Positions 54,108 to 62,895 of a stretch of DNA of 64,000 nt are shown here, one piece after another (the first letter of the stretch is position 1; each line of letters starts with the position of its first letter). A program made the position numbers and the translations under genes. The notes under the pieces are model-generated. The model had not been told where the DNA came from. It made no database searches and was given only the letters and a program-made list of their open reading frames with translations. Source of the stretch: Algoriphagus pacificus (GTDB lineage: Bacteria > Bacteroidota > Bacteroidia > Cytophagales > Cyclobacteriaceae); contig NZ_JAFKCU010000008.1 of NCBI RefSeq assembly GCF_017254845.1, positions 62,001 to 126,000 of the forward strand. Reading direction: 5' to 3'.

Positions 54108-55415
54108 TCAATAGCGGTCATGGATCAGGTAGAGAGTTTTCTCAAGTTCTTTTTTAAGATCTGAGGATGGCAATGCATAATTGTTCAAGATGCAGGAGAA
54201 GTGAAGGATTTTCCCGCTTTTTGTCAGCAAATAGCCACTTAAGGCATTTGACATGCTGAGTGTTCCGGTTTTTGCATAGATGTATGGTTCCTGCCCTGGG
54301 TCAGCTTTGTACCAGTTTCGGATCGTTCCGGATTCACCTCCTGCTGGAAAATATGCTTTGATTTTATCAAGGGGAACTTCCGCTCTGATTTTTCCTAGCA
54401 AAGCAATTATAGACCTTGGGGTGAACATATTCTTCGAAGAAAGACCCGAGCCATCGACCCATAATGGTTCATCTGGTAAATCTGCTAAAAGATTTTCCTT
54501 TGAATAGGCAATCGCATCAGGGATGTTTACGGTATTGCTCAATTGATCTGAAACCAAAGCCATTAATTGTTCCGCTAAGAAATTATCACTGATTTTCATC
54601 ATTTGGGCATAAATGCTATCAGCAGGAGTGGTCAAAAGCTTTTTAGGGTCTTCGTTGAAATAATTAGCGTTTTTGATGACAGTGACCTTTTTTCCAAGTT
54701 CCTCATTTAAAAGCTGTGCAGTGAAGTCTACAGATGTTACGAAAGGAATGTCTGTTTCAAATGGATCAGAATGCGTTTCATCATCTAGCTGGTAGCTAAA
54801 TAGGTTTTCGTAGCGATCTCTTCTGAATCGATAGCCATTCCAGTTTTCTGTTTTTTTAGCTTCTAAGAAGGGAGTGAATCTTTTAGGATTGATCGAAAAT
54901 CTATTTTGTCCCTCATCAAGTTGGAATCGTACGATATTCCCATAAATAGGTAATGCAGAGCGCTCCGTAGAGTAATAGTAATTATACCAGTCCCAAGACC
55001 AGCCAGGTCCAAAAGCATCCAGTTGATCAAAATTATTCAATAGGTATAAGTCTTTGTTGGAGTTCTTTAAAAAGTTGAGGGCCACTTCATTCTTTAAATC
55101 TGGGTGTAAAAGCCCAGGATCTCCTGTTCCCCAAAAAATAAGCGAATCGCCTTTTTCCAAGTAGTTCAATCCATTGACTAAACTGTCTCCCAAGATCGAG
55201 TATGCAGTATAAAATGTAAAAAGCTTCGTGTTTGAGGCTGGAATGAAATATTTATCCGAATTGATGTCCACCAAAACTTTTTCGCTTTCAGGGTCCAAAA
55301 GCATAAAACCCATATGCCCCTGTCGGAGGATATCTGATTTTGTAAGTGATTTATTGATTTTTTGGACAGTGCATGAACTGATCAAGATCAGTAAGCCAAA
55401 GAGTAGTTTTTTCAT
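54108..55415 (-). CDS. dacB: D-alanyl-D-alanine carboxypeptidase/endopeptidase, PBP4 type (S13), lipoprotein
   Basis: Trims or opens peptidoglycan cross-links in the periplasm. The active-site motifs are S61-N-T-K64 (FIPASNTKLFTFY), SDN in MKISDNFLAEQLMALVS, and KTG in IYAKTGTLSMSNALSGYL. A lipobox LISSC sits at residue 15. The 435-residue length is a little short for E. coli DacB, as usual in Bacteroidota. The same-strand order is PBP4, S9 peptidase, VOC protein, suggesting one transcript acting on peptides or wall fragments (inference). Confidence 0.9.
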   Translation of the reverse strand: MKKLLFGLLILISSCTVQKINKSLTKSDILRQGHMGFMLLDPESEKVLVDINSDKYFIPASNTKLFTFYTAYSILGDSLVNGLNYLEKGDSLIFWGTGDPGLLHPDLKNEVALNFLKNSNKDLYLLNNFDQLDAFGPGWSWDWYNYYYSTERSALPIYGNIVRFQLDEGQNRFSINPKRFTPFLEAKKTENWNGYRFRRDRYENLFSYQLDDETHSDPFETDIPFVTSVDFTAQLLNEELGKKVTVIKNANYFNEDPKKLLTTPADSIYAQMMKISDNFLAEQLMALVSDQLSNTVNIPDAIAYSKENLLADLPDEPLWVDGSGLSSKNMFTPRSIIALLGKIRAEVPLDKIKAYFPAGGESGTIRNWYKADPGQEPYIYAKTGTLSMSNALSGYLLTKSGKILHFSCILNNYALPSSDLKKELEKTLYLIHDRY

Positions 55416-55445
55416 GGTCGGGGTATTTCTTCACAAAAGATAAAT

Positions 55446-55478
55446 AAAAAAAGTCTCCTACCGTAAAGTAGGAGACTT
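55446..55478 (-). terminator. Terminator after the second SusD gene
   Basis: AAGTCTCCTAC and GTAGGAGACTT form a perfect 11-bp stem with loop CGTAAA. On the minus strand it is followed by TTTTTATTTA, 18 bp after the SusD-like stop. Confidence 0.88.
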
Positions 55479-55495
55479 GGTATTGGTTTGGGGGA

Positions 55496-56908
55496 TTATT
55501 GATCCCACCAGATTCTGTCAAGTAAAGTTACAGATGGAACATTGTCACCGTTTCTACTGATTTCGCTATCAGGATAAGCCAATCTTCGGATAAATTCACC
55601 GTTTAGATCTGGATTAACGTTGGCAGGAAGATTCATGTCTTTGTAAGAAAAATCAAATCTTCTGGCATCGTTAAAAGTTTCTGGATGTAAGAAAAGTGCT
55701 ACATATTTCTCTTTGAAAATATCTGCCAAAGTCAATGCATCAGCTCCCATGCTGACGCTTGGTTCAGCCAAGTAAGCATCTTTTTCATCCTCAGGTACGC
55801 TGAGCATATCCATATGCGCATTGATTCCTTCCAGGTAAGCAGCATAAGCCGCTGCTTTATCCGTTTCGAATGCAGCTTCTGCTTCAATAAATTTCAATTC
55901 GGAATAAGTAGCTATCAATAATGGACTTTGTCTGGAAGTGTAATATTGGCCTTCCACCAAAGTAGATCTTGCGCCTTGTTCAGGAGCATTTCCACGTCCA
56001 GCTCCATTGACAGTTCCAATAAATTCACCATCATCAGTTGTTCCAACCATCAGTTTCAATCTCGGATCAACAGTAGGATAAGAAGTTCCATCCAAAGCTT
56101 GGATAAACTGCTCTGAAATCCATCCAGTCAACAAAAGGTTTGCATTATTAATGGCATCCTGAGCCCAAGGATTGAATCTTTGCTCGAAGAAAGTCACAGA
56201 TGCGTTGTCGTCATTGGAAGTGAATCCTTGAGATGCAGCAGCCAAAACTTCAGAAGCGCTGTACCCTGAAGCTCCTTTCATGTGAATCATGTAGCGAGCC
56301 TTCAGCGTGTAAGCGAATTTCAACCAAGAATCAATATCGCCACCGTAGATAAAGTCATCATTTCCGATAGAAATAGAAGACTCTTGCTGAAGGTTAGCAA
56401 TTCCTTGATCCAATAGACTCATCACATTGCCATAAAGAGCCTGATCATCATCATAAGCTGGAGTTACAGTAGAGAAGTTAAAGCTTTCTGAGAATGGAAC
56501 ATCTCCAAAAAGATCAACTGTCATTCCAAGATTCAAAGCCATCAAAACCTGACCAGCTCCTAAATACTGCAATGCGCCTTCTGCTTCAGCTTTTTCATTC
56601 ATGGTATAGAGATCCGTCATCACATTGTAAAGACTGAACCACATACTGCTGAAGTTTAATGGCTCCATTGTATCCGAACCACTACTTGGGTTTGGAGACG
56701 CCAAGTATTGCACATAATTGCTAACAGCGCTGCCTTCCCTATAAACGTTTAAGCTTGTTTCATAGGTGATATTTGTCATCAGACCTGAAATAGGAGCGTC
56801 CTGCGGATTGTTTGGGTTTTCATTCACATCCAAATAAGACTCACAAGCCGAAGCTGTAAGTATCAGCGATGCTCCCAATACTGCTTTTATTTTATTTTTA
56901 AATTTCAT
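55496..56908 (-). CDS. SusD-like lipoprotein (SusD_2 type)
   Basis: A 470-residue surface lipoprotein with a signal ending LTASACESYLDVNENPNNP, the opening typical of the SusD_2 (RagB-like) subgroup. Mid-protein pieces include GAGQVLMALNLGMTVDLFGDVPFSES, KARYMIHMKGASGYS and the C-terminal ALFLHPETFNDARRFDFSY. It is the partner of the SusC gene 19 bp upstream. SusD_2 members often pair with transporters for peptides or unknown substrates rather than classical polysaccharides, and no CAZyme is adjacent. Confidence 0.92.
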   Translation of the reverse strand: MKFKNKIKAVLGASLILTASACESYLDVNENPNNPQDAPISGLMTNITYETSLNVYREGSAVSNYVQYLASPNPSSGSDTMEPLNFSSMWFSLYNVMTDLYTMNEKAEAEGALQYLGAGQVLMALNLGMTVDLFGDVPFSESFNFSTVTPAYDDDQALYGNVMSLLDQGIANLQQESSISIGNDDFIYGGDIDSWLKFAYTLKARYMIHMKGASGYSASEVLAAASQGFTSNDDNASVTFFEQRFNPWAQDAINNANLLLTGWISEQFIQALDGTSYPTVDPRLKLMVGTTDDGEFIGTVNGAGRGNAPEQGARSTLVEGQYYTSRQSPLLIATYSELKFIEAEAAFETDKAAAYAAYLEGINAHMDMLSVPEDEKDAYLAEPSVSMGADALTLADIFKEKYVALFLHPETFNDARRFDFSYKDMNLPANVNPDLNGEFIRRLAYPDSEISRNGDNVPSVTLLDRIWWDQ

Positions 56909-56927
56909 CTTTCTGTTGGTTTAGTGG

Positions 56928-59900
56928 TTAGAGACCTAAGTTCAAAGTGAAGTAATAGCTCTGTACACCTGGGAAACCTAGCCCAGTGAAGCCGATTGCG
57001 TTTCCTCCTGCACCAGATGAGAATGACTCTGGATCAAATCCATCCCAAGGTGTTGAAAGGATGATGTTATTGGCTGCCAAAGAAAGTCTAGCTGAACGGA
57101 AAGGAGTTTTCTCCAAAACCTGAGGCTGTAAGCTGTACGCCAAAGTGATGTTTCTCAACTTGATGAAGCTTGCGTCTTTCACAAAGTTTTCAGAAACACC
57201 TCTGTAATAATTTCTCCAGTATCCTGCACCGTAATCAACTCCGTCAGGTCCAACTCCTTGGCCTAACCAAACCTCTTTGGTGTTTTGTGAGCCATCCGCT
57301 AGGACACCAGGAAATACCACTGTATCATTTCTTCTGTTAGAATCTTCTTGCTTTCCAAAAGCAGAAAGGAAGTTTCCAAACTGATCATATTGCTGTAAAC
57401 CTGCTCTGAAATCAACCAAGAATGAAAGTTCAAGTCCTTTGTAAGTAAACTGATTTCTCAAGCCACCAAAGAATTTTGGAACTGCATTTCCAAGAATTAT
57501 CTGGTTTCCTGTTCTAACTGGGAAGCCATTTGAACCAATTCTTTGCGTTAAACTTCTGTCTAATTCTGTTGCTCCTTCTGGCATATCAGGTCTTACATAG
57601 TAGCTTCCTGAAATATTACCATAAGCTTCTCCTTCTCTCAAAATCATGGTTACAGTTGAACCTGCATATCCAAACTGAGAACCTACTACGATTTGATCGA
57701 TTCCTTCTCGGATAGCCTTCACCTCATTTTTGTTGGTTGTAAGGTTGGCAGTTACGTCCCATCTGAAATCTCCTCTTTCGATTGGAGATCCTCCTACTAC
57801 AATCTCAAACCCTCTGTTTTCGATTTCACCCGCATTGGTGATGTAAGAAGAGAATCCTGTAGCATCAGAAATTGGCACTGGAATAATCTGATCAGCGGCA
57901 TTGGACTTGTAATAAGTTACGTCCAAGTTTAATCTGTTATTGAAGAAGGCTAACTGCGTTCCAAATTCAACAGAAGTGGTTTGTTCTGGTTTAAGATTCG
58001 GATCACCAAAAGTTGAGTTTTTAGAGAAACCAACTTGTCCATTCAATGGGAAAACAGATGGAGATACGAAAGTTGCTCCTAAAATATGTGGGTTGGTATC
58101 CTTACCTACCTGAGCCCAAGATCCTCTCAGCTTACCGAAAGTAACCCAAGATGGAAGGTCAAAATTCTCACTGAACACATATCCCAAATTCACAGATGGA
58201 TAGAAGAAAGAATTGTTGTCTTTTGGAAGGGTAGAGGAGATATCATTTCTTCCAGTAATGTTCAAGAACAGGAAGTTTTTATAATCCACCATCAAATCTC
58301 CATAGAAACCTACCAGTCTTCTAATGCTCTTTCCTTGACCACCAAATACCTGAGTAGTGTTACTTACGTTGTAGAATCCTGGAATCACGAAGTTGCTTCC
58401 GGAAAGGGAAATACGATCGTATTTTCTTTCGAACACATCATTACCAACTCTCAATTGCGTATTCCAATCGGAATTCCACTGCTTCTTCAAAGTGATGTAG
58501 AAGTTTGAGTTTAAATCCCGGCTATTGATTCTGGTTTCCTCAATAAATCCAGTTGAACTCAATGGAAGTTCTCCATCAATTCCCATTGGACCAGGAGTGA
58601 TTTCTGTTCTGCTATCGCTGTAAAAATCTGTTCCAACTCTGTATGAGAACATCAACCAGTCGGTTGGACTATAATTCAAATTAATGTTACCGATGACTCT
58701 GTTTACATTGTCTTCGTAAGTAGCAAATCTTGCATCATAAATAGGGTTGGTGTTTCCATAAGTTTTCATGGTTCCATCTTCGTTGATGTAGTCAGTTACA
58801 TCAGTCGTTTCTGACCAATACATCATTCTTTCCAAGAATCTGTCATGAGGAACTCTGTTACCACCAGAGTTTGAATAATTCACAGAACCTGAAAAATTGA
58901 ATTTTTCACTGGCTTTTACTGTACCGGAAAGCTTTGCTGTAGTCCTGGCCCAAGTCGAGAAAGGAATGATGCCTTCTTGATCCAATCGGCCGAAAGAGCC
59001 ATAGAATGTTGCTTTTTCATTACCACCAGAGATGCTGACACTGTTGTCGATTGTTTTTCCAGTATTGAAAGCATTGGTCCAGTTATCCTGATACACATAA
59101 GTAGGATCGTTCTCTTCAGCGATATTGGCACCCCAAGATGGCCAGAAGCTAGAGTCGTCTCTAACGCCGCTAAAACCTTGACCGTATTGATCTTGCAATG
59201 CTGGTTTTTTCACTAATTCATCAATACCGAATGAGCTGGACACATTTACCTGAACCTGCCCTGCTTTTCCTTTTTTAGTAGTGATAATTACTGCGCCATT
59301 CGCTGCACGAACACCGTAAAGAGCCGTAGCAGCTGCACCTTTCAGTACAGACATGGTCTCAATATCATTTGGATTGATATCTGCAATCCTATTAGTCATA
59401 CCACGAGGAGTTCCTGTAGATTCAACAGTAGAGTTATCCACTGGCACACCATCTACAACGAAAAGTGGTTGGTTGTCAGCACTAGGATCTAGAGAGTTGA
59501 TACCTCTGATAATGATTCTAGCTGATTGACCTGGGGCACCACCTGAGTTGGTTACTTGCACACCGGCAACCTGCCCTTGCAATGCATTGACTACGTTTGG
59601 TTGTCTGGATGTAGTAATCGCTTCAGAATCGATGCTTTGTGCTGCATAACCCAAGGATTTTTTCTCTTGCGAAATACCAAATGCAGTAACAATAAATTCA
59701 TCTAGCTCAGAAGTAGATAGAGCTAGGGTTACATTTAATTCAGTAGCACTTCCTACTGTTAGACTTTGCGATTCAAATCCGATAAAAGAGAAAGTCAGTA
59801 CAGATTCGCTGCTTGGTACTGAGATAGAATATTCCCCGTCAATGTTTGTGACGGTACCGTTGTTTGTTCCCTGGATGACTACGCTCACTCCGGGTAGCGC

Positions 59901-60014
59901 TTGTCCATCTTCTTGGGCGACGACTTTTCCTCTGACAGTTTGTTGGGCATACGTGGGTATGCTGAGCAAAAAGCCAAATACGAAAAGCAATGTTAAAGAG
60001 TAGCTTTTCTTCAT
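56928..60014 (-). CDS. SusC/RagA-type TonB-dependent outer-membrane transporter
   Basis: A 1028-residue importer. Signal peptide ending PTYAQQ, regulatory-like domain about 25-105 (TVRGKVVAQEDGQALPGVSVVIQG), plug with LFVVDGVPVDN and MSVLKGAAATALYGVRAANGAVIITTKKG (about 180-250), and a 22-strand barrel ending YYFTLNLGL. No sigma-interaction domain is present. It is first in a two-gene operon with the SusD_2-type gene. A 454-bp AT-rich leader with a perfect 19-bp palindrome precedes it. Substrate unknown. Confidence 0.95.
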   Translation of the reverse strand: MKKSYSLTLLFVFGFLLSIPTYAQQTVRGKVVAQEDGQALPGVSVVIQGTNNGTVTNIDGEYSISVPSSESVLTFSFIGFESQSLTVGSATELNVTLALSTSELDEFIVTAFGISQEKKSLGYAAQSIDSEAITTSRQPNVVNALQGQVAGVQVTNSGGAPGQSARIIIRGINSLDPSADNQPLFVVDGVPVDNSTVESTGTPRGMTNRIADINPNDIETMSVLKGAAATALYGVRAANGAVIITTKKGKAGQVQVNVSSSFGIDELVKKPALQDQYGQGFSGVRDDSSFWPSWGANIAEENDPTYVYQDNWTNAFNTGKTIDNSVSISGGNEKATFYGSFGRLDQEGIIPFSTWARTTAKLSGTVKASEKFNFSGSVNYSNSGGNRVPHDRFLERMMYWSETTDVTDYINEDGTMKTYGNTNPIYDARFATYEDNVNRVIGNINLNYSPTDWLMFSYRVGTDFYSDSRTEITPGPMGIDGELPLSSTGFIEETRINSRDLNSNFYITLKKQWNSDWNTQLRVGNDVFERKYDRISLSGSNFVIPGFYNVSNTTQVFGGQGKSIRRLVGFYGDLMVDYKNFLFLNITGRNDISSTLPKDNNSFFYPSVNLGYVFSENFDLPSWVTFGKLRGSWAQVGKDTNPHILGATFVSPSVFPLNGQVGFSKNSTFGDPNLKPEQTTSVEFGTQLAFFNNRLNLDVTYYKSNAADQIIPVPISDATGFSSYITNAGEIENRGFEIVVGGSPIERGDFRWDVTANLTTNKNEVKAIREGIDQIVVGSQFGYAGSTVTMILREGEAYGNISGSYYVRPDMPEGATELDRSLTQRIGSNGFPVRTGNQIILGNAVPKFFGGLRNQFTYKGLELSFLVDFRAGLQQYDQFGNFLSAFGKQEDSNRRNDTVVFPGVLADGSQNTKEVWLGQGVGPDGVDYGAGYWRNYYRGVSENFVKDASFIKLRNITLAYSLQPQVLEKTPFRSARLSLAANNIILSTPWDGFDPESFSSGAGGNAIGFTGLGFPGVQSYYFTLNLGL

Positions 60015-60157
60015 TGTTTTTTGGTTTAGATTATTGAATTGGATTAGGTACTATTTATTTAAAAGATTTGCTGTTTTTTACTGTTTTTATAAAGCTTGCA
60101 AAAAGCCAATTTTGGCAGATTAAAAGGTTATTTTTATAATATACTGAAAATCAAGTT

Positions 60158-60176
60158 ATTTGATACAGTATCAAAT
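60158..60176. promoter_or_regulatory. Perfect 19-bp palindrome upstream of SusC
   Basis: ATTTGATACAGTATCAAAT: 9-base perfect arms around one base, 144 bp before the SusC ATG. The form suits a dimeric repressor or activator such as GntR or LacI types; no such regulator is encoded next to it. Confidence 0.5.
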
Positions 60177-60420
60177 GATTTTCATGGATTTAAGCAATTG
60201 CAGCTTTTGTCCAAAAAACGAACATAATTGGATCGTTCGTATTTGATAATTCTTTAAATTAATGATTAATGCAATCATTTATCAAAAAAATACCTGTCTT
60301 TTTTACGAGAAATTTAACAAAAAATCAATTTTCAAATAATATTTCCTTTTGCATGTTTATGCAGTATTTAATTTTGAATTAAAGCATTATCACGAGTATC
60401 ATTTGATTTTTAGCAAATAA

Positions 60421-60448
60421 AAAAGCCGCTTCGATTGAAGCGGCTTTT
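60421..60448 (-). terminator. Terminator after the pyrophosphatase gene
   Basis: AAAAGCCGCTTC pairs with GAAGCGGCTTTT around GATT; on the minus strand it is followed by a T run. It starts 21 bp after the hppA stop. Confidence 0.9.
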
Positions 60449-60468
60449 CCATGAGTGGTTGGTAGTTT

Positions 60469-62676
60469 TTATTTGATTACTTTTTTGATTTCGGTAACTA
60501 CTTTCTTACCGTTTTCATATTTGATTTCTTTTTTGACCTCTACTTTTTCTGCCATGGTTTCGCCATGGTTTCCTTCGCTAATGTGTGGCGCAATAACAAG
60601 TGCTACGATTGACATCAATTTGATCAGAATGTTCATAGAAGGACCTGAAGTGTCTTTGAATGGATCACCCACTGTATCTCCTGTTACTGATGCCTTGTGA
60701 GGCTCAGATTTTTTGTAATACATCTCTCCATTGATCTCTACACCTTTTTCGAAAGACTTCTTGGCATTATCCCATGCGCCACCTGCATTTGATTGAAACA
60801 TTCCCATCAGTACACCGGAAACTGTAACTCCCGCTAAGACTCCTCCTAAAACTTCTGGACCGAAAATAAATCCAACAATAATAGGAGTGATCAATGCAAT
60901 AGCTCCTGGAGCGATCATTTCTCGGATAGAAGCTTTGGTGGAGATTTCCACGCATTTATCATATTCAGGCTTTGCCTTGTATTCCATGATCCCTGGGATT
61001 TCACGGAATTGTCTTCTTACCTCATTTACCATATCCATCGCAGCTCTACCTACCGCAGCAATAGCAAGTGAGGAGAAAATAAATGGAATCATACCTCCCA
61101 CAAATAAACCAGCCAAAACATCGGCTTTATAAATGTCAATTGCGTCAATACCAGCAATTCCTACAAATGCAGCAAACAATGCCAAAGATGTCAAAGCTGC
61201 AGAAGCAATAGCAAATCCTTTACCTGTTGCAGCAGTGGTGTTACCCACAGCATCTAGAATATCGGTTCTTCCCCGAACTTCCTCAGGTAGCTGGCTCATC
61301 TCAGCAATACCGCCAGCATTATCAGCAATTGGTCCGAAAGCATCAATAGCCAACTGCATCGCTGTAGTTGCCATCATACCTGCTGCTGCGATAGCCACAC
61401 CATACAAACCTGCAAATTCATATGCTCCATAAATACCACCTGCTAAAACCAAAATTGGGAGCACGGTAGATTCCATACCCACGGAAAGACCACCAATGAT
61501 ATTGGTTGCATGTCCTGTAGCAGATTGCTTGATGATAGACATCACAGGTCTCTTGCCCATGGCTGTATAATACTCTGTAATGATACTCATAAGAGTACCC
61601 ACAATTAATCCTAAAATGATAGCGTAGAACACGTCCATGTTTGAAAAAGCATATCCTCTGATGGATAATGTCTCAGGAAGCATGTACTGCACAATAAAGA
61701 AAGATGCGATTCCAGTGAAAATAATAGAGGACCAGTTGCCCATGTTTAAGGCTTTCTGTACGTCTCCTTTTTCATCTTTAATCGTAACGAAAGCCATTCC
61801 GAGAATTGAGAAAACTATGCCTAAACCTGCAAGGATCATCGGAAGAAGAATTGGAGCGATTCCGCCAAAGGCATCTTCAGAAACGATTTCTCTACCCAAA
61901 ACCATGGTTGCCAAAATGGTTGCTACATAAGAACCAAATAAATCGGCTCCCATACCGGCTACATCACCTACGTTGTCACCTACGTTGTCGGCAATTGTTG
62001 CAGGGTTTCTCACATCATCTTCTGGAATACCAGCTTCCACTTTACCTACCAAGTCAGCTCCAACATCTGCTGCTTTGGTATAAATACCACCGCCAACTCT
62101 GGCAAATAATGCGATTGATTCAGCACCTAATGAAAAGCCAGCCAAAACTTCCAGTGCTTTTTCCATTTCCACTCCATTCACTCCTGCACCCACGCTTTGT
62201 ACATACAGGTGATAGAATAGGATAAATAGGGAGCCTAAGCCTAATACAGCAAGGCCTGCCACACCTAATCCCATAACGGAACCTCCGGTGAAAGAAACCT
62301 TAAGTGCTTGCTTCAAGCTGGTTCTTGCAGCTTGGGTTGTTCGAACATTCGCTTTTGTTGCGATTCGCATGCCTATGTAGCCTGCAAATGCGGAGAAAAA
62401 TGCTCCGATTAAAAAGGAGACAGCAATGACAGGGCTGGACGTTTCTACCATCATTCCTGACCATCCTAAGAGGATCATGGCAATCACAGCAAAGTATCCA
62501 AGTACTTTCCATTCTGCTCTCAAAAATGCCATGGCACCATCGGCTATGTAGCCGGCGAGTTCCACCATGGTTTTATCTCCTGATTCTTGTTTTGTTACCC
62601 AGGAAGATTTTATAGCCATCACGATGAGGCCTAAAACTCCCAAAGCCGGGACCATGTAAATAAGCGCTTGTTCCAT
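60469..62676 (-). CDS. hppA: Membrane-bound ion-pumping pyrophosphatase
   Basis: A 735-residue, about 16-helix integral membrane enzyme that couples PPi hydrolysis to ion export. Substrate-site motifs are intact: [69 protein letters not shown] has alanine where K+-independent enzymes have lysine, so K+ dependence is predicted. The ion-specificity glutamate in helix 6 is missing (G248 and A252 at the Na+- and H+-type positions). Instead E186 in [13 protein letters not shown] lies seven residues before R193, the helix-5 placement described for the Flavobacterium johnsoniae proton pump. A proton pump is therefore more likely than a Na+ pump (inference). The C terminus has a charged tail, [17 protein letters not shown]. 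Confidence 0.95.
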   Translation of the reverse strand: MEQALIYMVPALGVLGLIVMAIKSSWVTKQESGDKTMVELAGYIADGAMAFLRAEWKVLGYFAVIAMILLGWSGMMVETSSPVIAVSFLIGAFFSAFAGYIGMRIATKANVRTTQAARTSLKQALKVSFTGGSVMGLGVAGLAVLGLGSLFILFYHLYVQSVGAGVNGVEMEKALEVLAGFSLGAESIALFARVGGGIYTKAADVGADLVGKVEAGIPEDDVRNPATIADNVGDNVGDVAGMGADLFGSYVATILATMVLGREIVSEDAFGGIAPILLPMILAGLGIVFSILGMAFVTIKDEKGDVQKALNMGNWSSIIFTGIASFFIVQYMLPETLSIRGYAFSNMDVFYAIILGLIVGTLMSIITEYYTAMGKRPVMSIIKQSATGHATNIIGGLSVGMESTVLPILVLAGGIYGAYEFAGLYGVAIAAAGMMATTAMQLAIDAFGPIADNAGGIAEMSQLPEEVRGRTDILDAVGNTTAATGKGFAIASAALTSLALFAAFVGIAGIDAIDIYKADVLAGLFVGGMIPFIFSSLAIAAVGRAAMDMVNEVRRQFREIPGIMEYKAKPEYDKCVEISTKASIREMIAPGAIALITPIIVGFIFGPEVLGGVLAGVTVSGVLMGMFQSNAGGAWDNAKKSFEKGVEINGEMYYKKSEPHKASVTGDTVGDPFKDTSGPSMNILIKLMSIVALVIAPHISEGNHGETMAEKVEVKKEIKYENGKKVVTEIKKVIK

Positions 62677-62721
62677 ATAAATTTATTGCAAATTGATTGG
62701 GTTTATGAATTTTCAACTGAG

Positions 62722-62751
62722 CAAATATAGAATTTCTCCTGAACCCTCCAA
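62722..62751 (-). promoter_or_regulatory. Promoter of hppA
   Basis: On the minus strand TTGG, an 18-bp spacer and TATATTTG (exact TAnnTTTG), 45 bp before the hppA ATG. Confidence 0.6.
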
Positions 62752-62847
62752 CTCCAAAGAAATATCTGAGAAATTCTCTAAAAGACGTATTTTGTTAAGG
62801 AATCAGCAACAAAAACGAGCCTGTGCTAAGTAAAAATGCTAGGATGG

Positions 62848-62870
62848 AACTTATTTTCTAAAAATAAGTT
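62848..62870. promoter_or_regulatory. Palindrome upstream of the GAF-type gene
   Basis: Perfect 10-base arms AACTTATTTT and AAAATAAGTT around CTA, 25 bp before the ATG at 62896 and in the region shared with divergent hppA. GGAA and TTCC lie just outside the arms. It could be an operator or an RNA hairpin. Confidence 0.45.
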
Positions 62871-62895
62871 AATTCCTATACCTCAATGACTTGGT

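Larger units (their letters stand above)
60015..60468. other. AT-rich leader of the second SusCD operon
   Basis: 454 bp without a gene. It holds the 19-bp palindrome at 60158-60176, a weaker inverted repeat ACGAAC/GTTCGT at 60218-60240, a short GCCAA/TTGGC pair at 60105-60116, and the terminator of the pyrophosphatase gene at 60421-60448. A clear TTTG/TAnnTTTG promoter was not found. Confidence 0.6.

Noticed and set aside
58086-58508. 140-codon open frame antisense to the second SusC gene
   Set aside because: Antisense shadow in the barrel-coding region; no independent evidence.
61806-62225. 139-codon open frame antisense to hppA
   Set aside because: Shadow of the pyrophosphatase reading frame, with low-complexity L/H/P/Q composition typical of an antisense translation.
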